64,000 bases of DNA from Salinisphaera sp040361255 (GTDB lineage Bacteria; Pseudomonadota; Gammaproteobacteria; Nevskiales; Salinisphaeraceae), in the NCBI RefSeq assembly GCF_040361255.1, contig NZ_APNG01000003.1, forward strand, positions 124,001 to 188,000, written 5' to 3'. The notes below the pieces were generated by a model. It did no database searches and had not been told where the DNA came from. It worked only from the letters and a program-made list of their open reading frames with translations. This document shows positions 43,480 to 52,643 of the stretch, one piece after another; the first letter of the stretch is position 1, and every line of letters begins with the position of its first letter. A program made the position numbers and the translations under genes.

Positions 43480-45204
43480 GTGAACGCAGCACAACAGATT
43501 TTGCAGATACTCACGGGCCACGGGATCGATACCGTGTTCGGCTACCCGGGCGGGTGCATCATGCCGCTCTACGATGCGCTGGTCGACGATGACCGGATTC
43601 GGCATGTGCTATGCCGCCACGAGCAGGCCTGTGCGCTGGCCGCCGACGGCTATGCCCGCGCCAGCGGGCGCGTGGGTGTGTGTATTGCAACCTCGGGGCC
43701 GGGGGCCACCAATCTGATTACCGGTGTCGCCAATGCCCATCGCGACTCGGTGCCGCTGGTGGTGATCACCGGCCAGACGCCCTCGGCACTGATGGGTACC
43801 GATGCCTTCCAGGAAGTCGATGTGTTGGGCATGACGCTGGATATCGTCAAGCACAGTTATCTGGTGACCGACGCCAGCACGCTGGCAGCAACGCTCGACG
43901 AGGCCTTTGCATTGGCCGCGTCGGGCCGGCCCGGGCCCGTCTGGATCGATATCCCCAAGGATGTGCAACTAGCCGAAGTCGACGCCGACTATCGTGCGGC
44001 CTCGATCAGCGCCGCCGAATACCGGTCATGGGCAACGGCGGAGCCCGCGATCGACAGCGCGCTCGCACTGCTGCGCTCGGCGCAACGACCCCTGCTGTAC
44101 AGCGGCGGCGGCGTGAGCAAGGCCAATGCAGAAGCCGCCTTTCGCGAGTTCGCCGCCGTTGCAGCCATGCCGCATGTGAATACGCTCAACGGCATCGGCA
44201 ATCCGGGCCGCGATTGTCCTGATCATCTGGGCATGTTGGGCATGCACGGTTCGCGGGCGGCCAATCTCGCCGTGCATGACTGCGATCTGCTGGTGGTCGT
44301 CGGTGCCCGGCTTGATGATCGTGCCACCGGGCGTCTGGGCGGCTTCGCCCCGAACGCACGGCTGTTGCATATCGATATCGATGCGGCCGAATTCAACAAG
44401 TTGCGGTGTGCCAGCGCGGTCGTGCAGGGGGATCTGAACGCCGTTCTGCCCGCACTCACGCAGGCGCTGCGTACGGCGCCGCTGGCCATCGATGCCTGGC
44501 GCCGGCAGTGCCGGCAATGGCGGGCGCTGCATGGCTTTGCCGTGCCCCCACAGGCGGGTCATGCAATCAGCGGCCCGGCCTTTGTTCGCGCGCTATCGGA
44601 TCAGGCGCCGCCGGGTACGACCGTGGCCTGCGATGTGGGCCAGCATCAGATGTGGGTGGCGCAATATTTCGACTTTTGCGCACCGCGCTGTCATTTGAGC
44701 AGTGGCGGTCTCGGCACCATGGGCTACGGCTTGCCGGCTGCGATCGGCGCCCAGTTCGCCCATCCGCAACGACCGGTGGTCAACGTCGCCGGTGATGGCT
44801 CGTTTTTGATGAACCTGCAGGAGCTGGCCACCGTCGGTCGCTATGGTCTGCCGGTAAAGATCGTGGTGCTCGACAACGCCTGTCTGGGCATGGTGCGCCA
44901 GCAGCAGGAACTGTTTTACGACAACCGCGAAAGTCAGATCGACCTCGACGACAACCCGGATTTCGTGATGCTGGCCCGGGCTTTCGGTATCGCGGCCGAG
45001 TCGATCTGTCGTGCCGCGGATATGCCGGCAGCCATCGATCGCCTGTTTGCCCATACCGGACCCTGTTTGCTGCATGTCGCGGTGGCTCGGGCAGGCAACG
45101 TCTGGCCGATGGTGCGTGCCGGCAGCGCCAATATCGACATGATCGACGCCCCGCCCGCGGGCCGACATGACCACGTGACCCCCATTGCCACAGCCGGAGC
45201 CTAG
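43480..45204 (+). CDS. ilvG: Acetolactate synthase catalytic subunit (IlvG type)
   Basis: A 574-aa ThDP/FAD enzyme that makes acetolactate or acetohydroxybutyrate, first step of Val/Ile/Leu synthesis. Family residues: FGYPGGCIMPLYDAL, ThDP Glu in CRHEQACALAADGYAR, GVCIATSGPGATNLITG, GTDAFQEVDVLGMTLDIVKHSYLV, FAD region NLAVHDCDLLVVVGARLDDRATG and the ThDP motif GDGSFLMNLQELATVGRYGLPVKIVVLDN. The overall sequence resembles E. coli IlvG more than IlvB or IlvI. Start GTG 43480 gives MNAAQQIL. It follows a leader/attenuator and is followed by ilvM four bases later. Confidence 0.9.
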   Translation: MNAAQQILQILTGHGIDTVFGYPGGCIMPLYDALVDDDRIRHVLCRHEQACALAADGYARASGRVGVCIATSGPGATNLITGVANAHRDSVPLVVITGQTPSALMGTDAFQEVDVLGMTLDIVKHSYLVTDASTLAATLDEAFALAASGRPGPVWIDIPKDVQLAEVDADYRAASISAAEYRSWATAEPAIDSALALLRSAQRPLLYSGGGVSKANAEAAFREFAAVAAMPHVNTLNGIGNPGRDCPDHLGMLGMHGSRAANLAVHDCDLLVVVGARLDDRATGRLGGFAPNARLLHIDIDAAEFNKLRCASAVVQGDLNAVLPALTQALRTAPLAIDAWRRQCRQWRALHGFAVPPQAGHAISGPAFVRALSDQAPPGTTVACDVGQHQMWVAQYFDFCAPRCHLSSGGLGTMGYGLPAAIGAQFAHPQRPVVNVAGDGSFLMNLQELATVGRYGLPVKIVVLDNACLGMVRQQQELFYDNRESQIDLDDNPDFVMLARAFGIAAESICRAADMPAAIDRLFAHTGPCLLHVAVARAGNVWPMVRAGSANIDMIDAPPAGRHDHVTPIATAGA

Positions 45205-45208
45205 TTCG

Positions 45209-45511
45209 ATGTCCATGAACGATAAACCTTTACATACAATGACCTGCTGCATTAAGCCGGAAACAGCAGCCCTGGAGCGGATACTGCAGGTGGTGCGTAA
45301 ACGCGGGTTCTCGGTCGAGCGTTTCACGGCCGAACACGACAAGGGACGGCTGCGCATCCGGCTGTCGTGTTCCGGCAGCCGTTGTCCGGACATGTTGCGT
45401 GCGCAGCTGGACAAGCTCCACGGCGTGCAGTCGGTGTGTCTGTTGCCCGGGGCATCGACGGCCTCCAATGATCGATTGTCGGCGGTGATGCCGGCGCAAT
45501 CTGCGGTGTGA
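45209..45511 (+). CDS. ilvM: Acetolactate synthase small regulatory subunit (IlvM-like)
   Basis: A 100-aa ACT-domain protein, MSMNDKPLHTMTCCIKPETAALERILQVVRKRGFSVERF, then VQSVCLLPG. It starts four bases after ilvG. The short single-ACT form is IlvM-like rather than the longer IlvN/IlvH; the Cys-rich CCIKPE and SCSGSRCP are unusual. It should activate IlvG and confer or lack valine feedback depending on ACT residues. Assignment rests on the domain pattern plus position. Confidence 0.82.
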   Translation: MSMNDKPLHTMTCCIKPETAALERILQVVRKRGFSVERFTAEHDKGRLRIRLSCSGSRCPDMLRAQLDKLHGVQSVCLLPGASTASNDRLSAVMPAQSAV

Positions 45512-45667
45512 CAGCGGGCGACGCCACCCGGCCTGGGCCATGCCGTCGACCGGGATGATCTGAACTACGTTGGAATGCGGATTGATTTATAGCGGCGGCG
45601 CTTTCAGGGTTTCGAGTCGCGTGGGCGACAGCCCGCGTGGCGTTTTCGCTTCGATAATGGAGGATGT

Positions 45668-46096
45668 ATGCCGGAATTGGGACTGGCAGTGATCGACACG
45701 TCCGTACAGCAAACCAACCGCTGGTTGGGCGCGATCATGGCCGATATGGACACCGACGATAAGCAGTTCGCGTTTCAGGCGCTCAGATCGGTGCTGACCA
45801 CGCTGCGTGATCGCCTGCCGATCGATGTCGCCGCGAATCTCGGTGCCCAGCTGCCGCTGCTCGTGCGCGGCGTCTATTACGACGGCTATGTGCCGGCCGA
45901 CACGCCGACCACGTATCGCCGCGCCGAGGACTGGCATGCGGCCGTGGCTGCCGCAGGCGACAATCTCGACGGCGCACAGCTCGAACGCGCATCGCGTGCG
46001 GTGCTGGGCGTGCTCGAAGACGAGCTTGATGCCGGCATTGTCGCCAAGGTGGCCGATTCCCTGCCGGACGACGTGCGCTCGGCGGTGTCGATCTAG
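45668..46096 (+). CDS. DUF2267 family protein
   Basis: A 142-aa protein, sequence ELGLAVIDTSVQQTNRWLGAIMADMDTDDKQFAFQALRSVLTTLRDRLPIDVAANLGAQLPLLVRGVYYDGYVPADTPTTYR, matching the DUF2267 pattern (W, A, LRAVLxxLRDRLxxxEAxxLxAQLPxxlRGxxYxGW). Start ATG 45668 follows ATGGAGG. Function not known; these proteins often accompany stress genes. The gap from ilvM holds no terminator that I can identify. Confidence 0.75.
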   Translation: MPELGLAVIDTSVQQTNRWLGAIMADMDTDDKQFAFQALRSVLTTLRDRLPIDVAANLGAQLPLLVRGVYYDGYVPADTPTTYRRAEDWHAAVAAAGDNLDGAQLERASRAVLGVLEDELDAGIVAKVADSLPDDVRSAVSI

Positions 46097-46196
46097 CCGC
46101 GAAACGGCTGCACAGGGTCAGCGTCGAACGCTGGCCGGATAAAAGCGCGTTCGACTGTGGCAAAGTAGCGTCGGTTCGTTGACAAGCGAGGGGTCG

Positions 46197-47330
46197 ATGT
46201 TCAGCCAAGCCACACCGTACGTGCTCTACGGCGCGCCGCATTCGCTCTATACGGGCAAGGCGCGCTGTTATTTGCGCAATCAGGGCATCGCCTATGTCGA
46301 ACGCCCGACCTCGCACCCGGATTTCGTCGCGCGTATTGCGCCGGCGCTCGGGCGGGCGATCATTCCGGTATTGGAAACGCCCGACGGCGAAATCATTCAG
46401 GATACGATCGATATCATCGATTACTTCGAGCGTCGTGGTGACGTTCGCCCGGTCTATCCGAGCACACCGCTGCAGCATGTGGTAGCGGTGATTATCGAGT
46501 ATTTCGGTTGCCAGGCGATGCGCAAGCACGCCATGCATTACCGCTGGTCGTATCTGCCCGAACAGCGCGATTTTCTCTGGCATGCGTTCGTCACCGGTTC
46601 GGGTGAGGCCGTGGCCGAGAAGGTCATGGGACGGATGCATTCCTATCTGCCCGCGCTCGGTGTGACCGAGCAAACCGCGCCCTTGATCGAGCGCTCCTAC
46701 GAAACCCTGCTGGATACGCTCGAAGCGCATTTCGCGGTCATGCCGTATCTGCTGGGAGGCCGGCCGTCGATCGCCGATTACGGCCTGATTGCCCCGTTGT
46801 TCGCCCATCTCGGCCGTGATCCGGTGCCGGCGGCGATCATGAAGCAACGCGCACCGCGGGTGTTTCGCTGGGTGGAGCGCATGAATGCGCCCGGCCTGGA
46901 TACCGTCGAATACCCCGAACAGGCGTCGGCTTTCGTGGCCGACGATACGATCCCGCCTTCGCTGGAGCCGTTTTTACGCCATGTCGCCGAGGATATCTTC
47001 CCCGAACTCGACGACAAGCTGGATTTTTTCGATCGCTGGATCGCCGAACAGCGCCCGGCCGACGGCCGGCCGGTCGCCGACAAGCCCCACCGCCGTCAAC
47101 TGGGCACCGTGAATACCCAGTATCGCGGCGTGCCGATCGAAGTCGGGGCCGAGCCGTATCTGTTGTATGTGCTACAGCGCGCGGCCGATACGATGGCCAT
47201 CGTCAACGACGAAGCCGCAGCGCGGGTCGGCACCCAGCTCGAACGCCTGGGCCTGGCGCGTGCCGTGCCCAGCGGGCGTGATTATCGGGTGGCCCGCGAA
47301 AACAACATCGAGGTCTGGCGCTTCGATTAG
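46197..47330 (+). CDS. Glutathione S-transferase-like protein
   Basis: A 377-aa protein with a thioredoxin-like N-terminal fold (PYVLYGAPHSLYTGKARCYLRNQGIAYVER, PVLETPDGEIIQDTIDIIDYFE) and a helical GST C domain (YLLGGRPSIADYGLIAPLFAHLGRDPVP), then about 130 more residues. Active-site Ser/Tyr pattern SLYTGKAR is typical of GSTs acting without thioredoxin Cys. ATG 46197 follows GCGAGGGG. Longer than usual GSTs (about 220 aa); the C-terminal extension with a second helical module resembles a domain seen in eukaryote-like GSTs. Role uncertain. Confidence 0.72.
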   Translation: MFSQATPYVLYGAPHSLYTGKARCYLRNQGIAYVERPTSHPDFVARIAPALGRAIIPVLETPDGEIIQDTIDIIDYFERRGDVRPVYPSTPLQHVVAVIIEYFGCQAMRKHAMHYRWSYLPEQRDFLWHAFVTGSGEAVAEKVMGRMHSYLPALGVTEQTAPLIERSYETLLDTLEAHFAVMPYLLGGRPSIADYGLIAPLFAHLGRDPVPAAIMKQRAPRVFRWVERMNAPGLDTVEYPEQASAFVADDTIPPSLEPFLRHVAEDIFPELDDKLDFFDRWIAEQRPADGRPVADKPHRRQLGTVNTQYRGVPIEVGAEPYLLYVLQRAADTMAIVNDEAAARVGTQLERLGLARAVPSGRDYRVARENNIEVWRFD

Positions 47331-47370
47331 CCTGGGCGTCGCACGGCCCGTCAGACAGGTCAGTGACGGT

Positions 47371-49026
47371 TCAATCCGGCGTGCACAACTCAGCGGACAT
47401 CAGTGCGTCGTGAATCTTGCCGCTATCGACGCGATCGCATAGCGGCGCGGCCTCATGGCGGGCCGGGACGGACTGGCCTTGCAGCAGCAGACTCAGTGCG
47501 AGCAAAAGGCGCGTCTGGTCGGCGAAGCTGTCCACGAAATCGTCCGGATGGGCCCGATAGGCCGCCAGGGCATCACGAAAGGCCGGTTCGGCCGCACCAT
47601 AACGCTTATCGGCAAACAGAATACGCCCGAGCGCGTAATGGCCGCGCGGATCGTCGGGATAGTCTTGTGCCAGCTCGATGGCCTGGTCCTTCGAAAGCGC
47701 CGACCACGCGCCGGTTACGCGATCGCGGGGAATATATTCGGGCATATCGGCATAACGCGGGTAGTTATGGGCGACCGCGATCAGCGACCAACCCGCCAGG
47801 ACGATACCCAGCCCCGCAATCGCCGCGGCGACGCGTTGCCCGGCCGGCGTCGACGCGTGGCGCCGCCAGTTCCGGCGCAGGCCCAACCCGATCAGGGCGC
47901 CGGCGATCGCGCCACCGAAATGAGCGGCATAATCGGTCGCGCCGCCAATATCATGCTGGTTGGCGCCGGGGATCAGCGACGGGATGAGCATGAACATCAA
48001 CTGCATCTGAATCTGCAGGCGCTGGGCGTTATCCACCAGACGGAAACTGCAGATCAAGCCGGCCGCGAGTAACGCCATGATCGCCCCGGAAGCGCCGACG
48101 GCCACCATGCCGGGCGGCCCCAGCCACAGTGACAGTGCCGCACCGGCCGCGCCGCCGAGCACGAAGGTGGCGGCGAACCAGGCCGAGCCCATTAATCGTT
48201 CGGCCGCAAAGCCGGCCAGCAACAGCGCGAACAGGTTGAACAGCAGGTGCAACACACCGTCGTGCAGCAGGATTGCGCTGATCAGCCGATACCATTGCCC
48301 CTGTTCGAACACGGCCACCGGATTGAGCCCGCCGAGCGCGAACAGGCTCTGGGTATCGAAGCCGAAAAAGCTGGCCTGGGGACTCACGGCAAACGCGATC
48401 TGGGCGCCGTACATCGCGACCAGCAACAGCGCGATGGCAAAGCTCGCCCAGGGCCGGCCCGGCGCGACCCGGACCAGACGTCGGCCGTTGTCATCGGCGG
48501 TGACCTGCGTGCGCGGGCCGGCGAGCAGGCGTTGGAACCAGCGGCCCTGGCCCCAGCGCATGGCGATCGGTGCATTGGTCCAGACCGTGGCGTTGCTGCT
48601 ATCCAGCGCCCAGGCGGTGACCACGCTTTTGGACAACGGCGAGCGCCGTTTATAGGGTTTCAGCCGGGCGCGCGTTTGTGCATCGATCGGCTGGCCGCGC
48701 ACCTCGATCACATGCAGGTGCACCGGCATTTTCGCCATGCCGATACGGCCCGCGTAATGGCGACAGGCGCCGATGATTTCGCGCGTGCGCTCGGCCGACA
48801 AACCGAAGGTGCGTGCTGGGTCGCGTTCACAGTCGACGATACATACCGCGCTGAATTGCAGGCCATCGTGGCGGATCAGCAGATAGTCGCAGGCCGCGCG
48901 GGCCGGCTCGAGTTCGGGCACGCTCAGTTGTGCCGAAAAACTCTTGCGGGCCACGAACTGGGCGGCCAGATAATCGGCGAACGGTGCATCGGCGGCCCGT
49001 GCTTCGTCGTGGACGTCGATCGTCAT
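47371..49026 (-). CDS. Rhomboid-family intramembrane serine protease with cytoplasmic N-domain and TPR-like tail
   Basis: A 551-aa protein. Residues 1-190 are soluble (VPELEPARAACDYLLIRHDGLQFSAVCIVDCERD and a Lys/Arg-rich KPYKRRSPLSKSVVTAW), followed by a rhomboid membrane core of six or seven helices with the catalytic Ser in GASGAIMALLAAG and the His in YAAHFGGAIAGALIG; DGVLHLLFNLFALLLAGFAAERLMG is the HxxxN loop region. A final membrane helix is followed by a TPR-like periplasmic or cytosolic tail (AIELAQDYPDDPRGHYALGRILFADKRYGAAEPAFRDALAAYRAHPDD). Substrates unknown. Confidence 0.8.
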   Translation of the reverse strand: MTIDVHDEARAADAPFADYLAAQFVARKSFSAQLSVPELEPARAACDYLLIRHDGLQFSAVCIVDCERDPARTFGLSAERTREIIGACRHYAGRIGMAKMPVHLHVIEVRGQPIDAQTRARLKPYKRRSPLSKSVVTAWALDSSNATVWTNAPIAMRWGQGRWFQRLLAGPRTQVTADDNGRRLVRVAPGRPWASFAIALLLVAMYGAQIAFAVSPQASFFGFDTQSLFALGGLNPVAVFEQGQWYRLISAILLHDGVLHLLFNLFALLLAGFAAERLMGSAWFAATFVLGGAAGAALSLWLGPPGMVAVGASGAIMALLAAGLICSFRLVDNAQRLQIQMQLMFMLIPSLIPGANQHDIGGATDYAAHFGGAIAGALIGLGLRRNWRRHASTPAGQRVAAAIAGLGIVLAGWSLIAVAHNYPRYADMPEYIPRDRVTGAWSALSKDQAIELAQDYPDDPRGHYALGRILFADKRYGAAEPAFRDALAAYRAHPDDFVDSFADQTRLLLALSLLLQGQSVPARHEAAPLCDRVDSGKIHDALMSAELCTPD

Positions 49027-49141
49027 CGATAGGCCGGTTCTATTTTGAATGTGTCCTGCCGCGAGCCGATGTCAGGCCCCGAGCTGCTCTGGGGCCATCG
49101 GCCGCGCGCACGCCGGACTTGAAGGGCGCGCTTTCAAAACG

Positions 49142-49612
49142 CTATTGCGTAACGTCCACCAGGTCCAGCTCGAGGCGATCGTCCTGTCGTTTGCGCATGC
49201 TCAGCCGGTATTCGTCGCCGAAGTCCTCCGGTGTGATCTGTTCGCGTTCGAGCGCTGTGGTCACAACCGCTTCTACAGCGGCCACGCGGTGTTTTTCGCC
49301 GGCATTGCCAATCGCCTGACCGATCGCCACGGCTACCGCCCCGAGCGAGGCGATCGGGCCCGGGTAGGCCTGGAGTATTTGTTTGAACGTCATGCCGGTA
49401 ACGACGTTGTAGCGTACGTATTCGGGCCCGAACAGCAGGAAATACCCGCCGACCAGCAAGGTGAGCAGGCCGATCGCGCTCACGAGATAACTGAATACGG
49501 TATAGGTCTGGGCGTCATCCGTCTCCGGTTTGTCGGTGACCAGCGGAAAACGCTGGCGCTGTGCTTCGCTCAGAGTGGCGGGCCGGTGTTGTTCGGCATC
49601 CTCAGCGTTCAT
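49142..49612 (-). CDS. Hypothetical two-helix membrane protein
   Basis: A 156-aa unrecognised protein with two membrane helices (about residues 40-60 and 85-105) and a charged cytoplasmic C-terminus (TTALEREQITPEDFGDEYRLSMRKRQDDRLELDLVDVTQ). It lies 49 bases downstream of the BI-1 gene on the same strand and may form an operon with it. No known family. Confidence 0.5.
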   Translation of the reverse strand: MNAEDAEQHRPATLSEAQRQRFPLVTDKPETDDAQTYTVFSYLVSAIGLLTLLVGGYFLLFGPEYVRYNVVTGMTFKQILQAYPGPIASLGAVAVAIGQAIGNAGEKHRVAAVEAVVTTALEREQITPEDFGDEYRLSMRKRQDDRLELDLVDVTQ

Positions 49613-49661
49613 GGCGTCTTTCCCGGGGCTGATGAATGAATCGTCGTCGTCGGGCCGTGTG

Positions 49662-50414
49662 CTAACGGCTGCGCGCCTTGGCCAGCAGGCGCAGAATTTC
49701 CAGGTACAGCCAGATCAGGGTCACCAGCAAACCAAAGGCGCCATACCATTCCATATAGGCTGGCGCGCCGCGTTCGACGCCGGTTTCGATGAAGTCGAAA
49801 TCGAGTACCAGATTGAGCGCGGCGATGGCCACGACGAACAGGCTGAAGCCGATGCCCATCCAGCCGTTTTCGTGGATGAAGCCGATCGACATGCCGAAAA
49901 AGCGCATGCCCAGATCGAGCAGGTAGACCACCAGAATGCCGCCGGTCGCCGCGGTCACGCCCAGTTTGAAATTCTCCGTCGCCCGGATTAAGCCGCTGCG
50001 ATAGGCCATGAGCAGGGCGGCGAGCGTGCCGAACGTGAGCGTGGCCGCCTGCAGTGCGATGCCCGGGAATTGCATTTCCAGCAGCATCGATATGAAGCCA
50101 ATGGCCACGCCTTCGACGATGGCATAGACCGGCGCCAGAAAAGGTGCCCACTGTTTTCGGAATACGATCGCCAGTGCGATCACCAGACCGGCGATGGACG
50201 CGCCGATAATCCACGGTCCGAAGCTGGCCGCGGCGTCGTAATCGGGCGGGAGCATGCCGTAGCCGGCGCGCCAGCTCATGAAGGCGCTGGCCACGGTCAG
50301 CAGCAACAACAGCGCGGTTTTGTGCACCGTGCCGTTGAGGGTCATGCGCGCGCCGTCGGTCGCGGGCAGGCGCTCGAAGGTTTTGCTAGTCAGTGCCGGA
50401 TTGCCGGAAGCCAT
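49662..50414 (-). CDS. Bax inhibitor-1/YccA family membrane protein
   Basis: A 250-aa protein with seven predicted helices. Start ATG 50414 (MASGNPALTSKTFERL) is preferred over 50426 because homologues begin near NPxL. The family pattern is present: GYGMLP, WAPFLAPVYAIVEGVAIGFISMLLEMQFPGIALQA, TLAALLMAYRSGLIRATENFKLGVTAATGGI and the C-terminal WYGAFGLLVTLIWLYLEILRLLAK. Members are linked to membrane quality control or calcium leak. Upstream of the hypothetical membrane gene. Confidence 0.8.
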   Translation of the reverse strand: MASGNPALTSKTFERLPATDGARMTLNGTVHKTALLLLLTVASAFMSWRAGYGMLPPDYDAAASFGPWIIGASIAGLVIALAIVFRKQWAPFLAPVYAIVEGVAIGFISMLLEMQFPGIALQAATLTFGTLAALLMAYRSGLIRATENFKLGVTAATGGILVVYLLDLGMRFFGMSIGFIHENGWMGIGFSLFVVAIAALNLVLDFDFIETGVERGAPAYMEWYGAFGLLVTLIWLYLEILRLLAKARSR

Positions 50415-50426
50415 AGGTGATTCCAT

Positions 50427-50810
50427 CGGTGGCCAGGCGTAGGCATGGCCTTTTCATGTGCGCCCGGGTTTGAACGAGAAAAACAAAACGGGCCAGCATG
50501 AGCGCGAAGCACGATGCCGCCACGATCGGGCATGGCGTTGAACACAGCCAGACAGGCAGCGGTTTGCCAGCGAAAATGATAATCGTTCGACGTGCGCGCG
50601 TCCGCGATCGGTTGCCCACGATTAGAGTGGCGTGCAAATTGTTGGCGCGGCATGTTTTTCGGCGGATTGATGCTCTGACGCGGGCGCGTGAAATTTTCGT
50701 GACACCTGCGTTTTTGCTGTCAACGGTCGCCGGTCGTTGTCGATAGATCAGACAGCGGCTGTACGGGTGTTGCCAGGCGGCACCCGATCTGGCGATGAGC
50801 GGGAGCAGAC
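50427..50810. other. Intergenic region between the BI-1 and EAL-GGDEF genes
   Basis: About 384 bases shared by divergent genes. Apart from a Fur-box-like site at 50572-50590 and ordinary GC-rich sequence no gene or hairpin is supported. Short minus-strand frames in 50386-50653 are not backed by a ribosome site. Confidence 0.4.
50572..50590. promoter_or_regulatory. Fur-box-like sequence
   Basis: GAAAATGATAATCGTTCGA matches 14 of 19 positions of the consensus GATAATGATAATCATTATC, including the whole ATGATAATC core. It is 220 bases before the EAL-GGDEF gene and 158 before BI-1. Weak right half. Confidence 0.4.
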
Positions 50811-52598
50811 ATGCAACAGGCAGTACACCACACCGTGCGCGAGCACGACGACAAGGCTGATTTTCTGGGTGTGATCGCGCGCCATATCGACTATGCGTTT
50901 CAGCCGATCGTCAGTCTCAACAGTGGCCGCTGCTACGGTGTGGAAGCGCTCATGCGTGGCTACGGCGATGCCGGGTTCAGCACCATCGACCGTGTGTTCG
51001 ATTACGCCCATGCAAATGATTTGCTGGTCGAAACCGATGCCCTGCTAAAGCAGCTCGCGGTAGAGAAATTCTGCCGCATATCGCATCACCGAGCGCTGCG
51101 TTTGTTCTTCAATCTCGATAACCGGTTGTTCGGCCTGCCGGGCTTTCGTGCCGTATCAACCATGCAACTGCTCGAGCAATACGGCCTGCGTGCGTCTTCG
51201 ATGGTGCTGGAAGTTTCGGAGCGCAAGCATCTGGATCGTGGTCGTGCGTCCCGCGACATATTGCAGTTCTTTCGAGACTCGACGGTCCAGGTGGCGCTCG
51301 ACGATTTCGGTACCGGTTTTTCCGGACTGGCGTTGTTGTACGACACCCATCCGGAATACGTGAAGATCGATCGCTACTTCGTCGCCGACATCGGCAGCAA
51401 CCGCAAGAAGAAAGTGTTTCTTTCGCATGTGGTGAGCCTGGCGCGGACGCTGGGCATACGGGTGGTCGCCGAAGGCGTGGAAACCGAGGCCGAGTTCTAT
51501 ACCTGTCGCGAGATCGGCTGCGATCTGGTGCAGGGCTATCTGATTCAACGCCCCACGACCCGTGTCGACCAGCTGGTGCCGGTGTATGAAGTCGTTGGCC
51601 GCATACGCGGCAACGATCGCCGTCGCGAGCAACTCGAATCCCGGTTCGTCGGTGATCAGTTGGACGGCGCGCCGGCGATCGATGTCGATATGCGCATGGA
51701 AGACATCTTCGAATCGTTCCGGGTCAACCCGCAGCGCTCGTTCTTCCCGTTTCTGGACGACAATCGGCATCCCATTGGCGTGATCCGGGAGACCGAACTC
51801 AAGGAATATATCTATTCGCCCTATGGCCGGGATCTGCTGTCACGCAAGAAGATCGACGACCATCTGGATCTGTTCGTGCGCCGTTGTCCGGTGGCCGATA
51901 TCAACACGCCGATCGACACGATACTGGAACAGTATGCAGTCAGTCCGAGCCGCGACGGCGTGATTATCACCGAAGACGGACGCTATCGCGGTGTGCTCAG
52001 TGCCGAGGCGTTGGTGCTGGCGGTTCAGGAACGCAATCTGGAGCTCGCGCGCGATCAGAACCCGCTCACGGGCCTGCCGGGCAACCCCTCGATCGAACGC
52101 TTCATCGGCACACATCTGCCGGATGCCAACGCGCTCACGCTGATGTATTTCGATCTCGACAATTTCAAGACCTTCAACGATGCCTACGGTTTTCGCATGG
52201 GCGACCGCGCCCTGCGCATGTTTGCCGAGCGGCTATCCAAGGTCTTTGGCGGCTTCGGGGGCCTGGTCGCACATATTGGCGGCGACGATTTCTTCGGCGG
52301 CCTGCAGAACGTATCGTTTGCGGCCGGCTTCGAGGCGGCGCTGTCGGTGGTGGCCTCGTTTCGACGCGATGCCGAGTCCTTGTACGACGAAAAACACCGC
52401 CAGGCGGGTTATATCGTCGGTCACGACCGGCGCGGCCAGCGCGCGCGTTTTGCCCTGCTTTCGGCCAGCTGTGCGCTGGTGCAGCTGGCCGGGCAAAGCG
52501 GCCAACGCCACGAGTGTGCGCTCATGGGTCTGATCACGCGGCTCAAGGAAGAGGCCAAGCGCAGTGGCAACACGGTCAGTCCCGCGAGCCTGCTGTAA
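50811..52598 (+). CDS. EAL-CBS-GGDEF cyclic-di-GMP phosphodiesterase-like protein
   Basis: A 595-aa cytoplasmic protein with EAL domain first (about residues 25-265), a CBS-pair region (about 285-410) and a C-terminal GGDEF-like domain (about 420-590). EAL catalytic residues are all seen: VEALMRGYG, LFFNLDNRLFG, LEVSERK, LDDFGTGFSG, VKIDRYFVAD, AEGVETEAEF and QGYLIQRP, so phosphodiesterase activity is likely. The GGDEF core is GGDDF, which may be inactive. N-terminal EAL followed by CBS and GGDEF is the order of the CdgJ/PdeR-type signalling proteins. The fold lacks membrane helices. Confidence 0.82.
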   Translation: MQQAVHHTVREHDDKADFLGVIARHIDYAFQPIVSLNSGRCYGVEALMRGYGDAGFSTIDRVFDYAHANDLLVETDALLKQLAVEKFCRISHHRALRLFFNLDNRLFGLPGFRAVSTMQLLEQYGLRASSMVLEVSERKHLDRGRASRDILQFFRDSTVQVALDDFGTGFSGLALLYDTHPEYVKIDRYFVADIGSNRKKKVFLSHVVSLARTLGIRVVAEGVETEAEFYTCREIGCDLVQGYLIQRPTTRVDQLVPVYEVVGRIRGNDRRREQLESRFVGDQLDGAPAIDVDMRMEDIFESFRVNPQRSFFPFLDDNRHPIGVIRETELKEYIYSPYGRDLLSRKKIDDHLDLFVRRCPVADINTPIDTILEQYAVSPSRDGVIITEDGRYRGVLSAEALVLAVQERNLELARDQNPLTGLPGNPSIERFIGTHLPDANALTLMYFDLDNFKTFNDAYGFRMGDRALRMFAERLSKVFGGFGGLVAHIGGDDFFGGLQNVSFAAGFEAALSVVASFRRDAESLYDEKHRQAGYIVGHDRRGQRARFALLSASCALVQLAGQSGQRHECALMGLITRLKEEAKRSGNTVSPASLL

Positions 52599-52605
52599 GC
52601 AGACT

Positions 52606-52637
52606 GCGCAGCCCGGGGCATCGTCACCGGGCTGCGC
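52606..52637. terminator. Hairpin between convergent genes, probable shared terminator
   Basis: Perfect 11-base arms GCGCAGCCCGG and CCGGGCTGCGC around a 10-base loop, seven bases after the stop of the EAL gene and seven before the stop of metY. No T run, so termination may be weak or Rho-aided. Confidence 0.5.
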
Positions 52638-52643
52638 TATTAG

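Noticed and set aside
50386..50653. Short minus-strand frames in the BI-1 upstream region
   Set aside because: No ribosome site or known product; overlap the Fur-box-like site.
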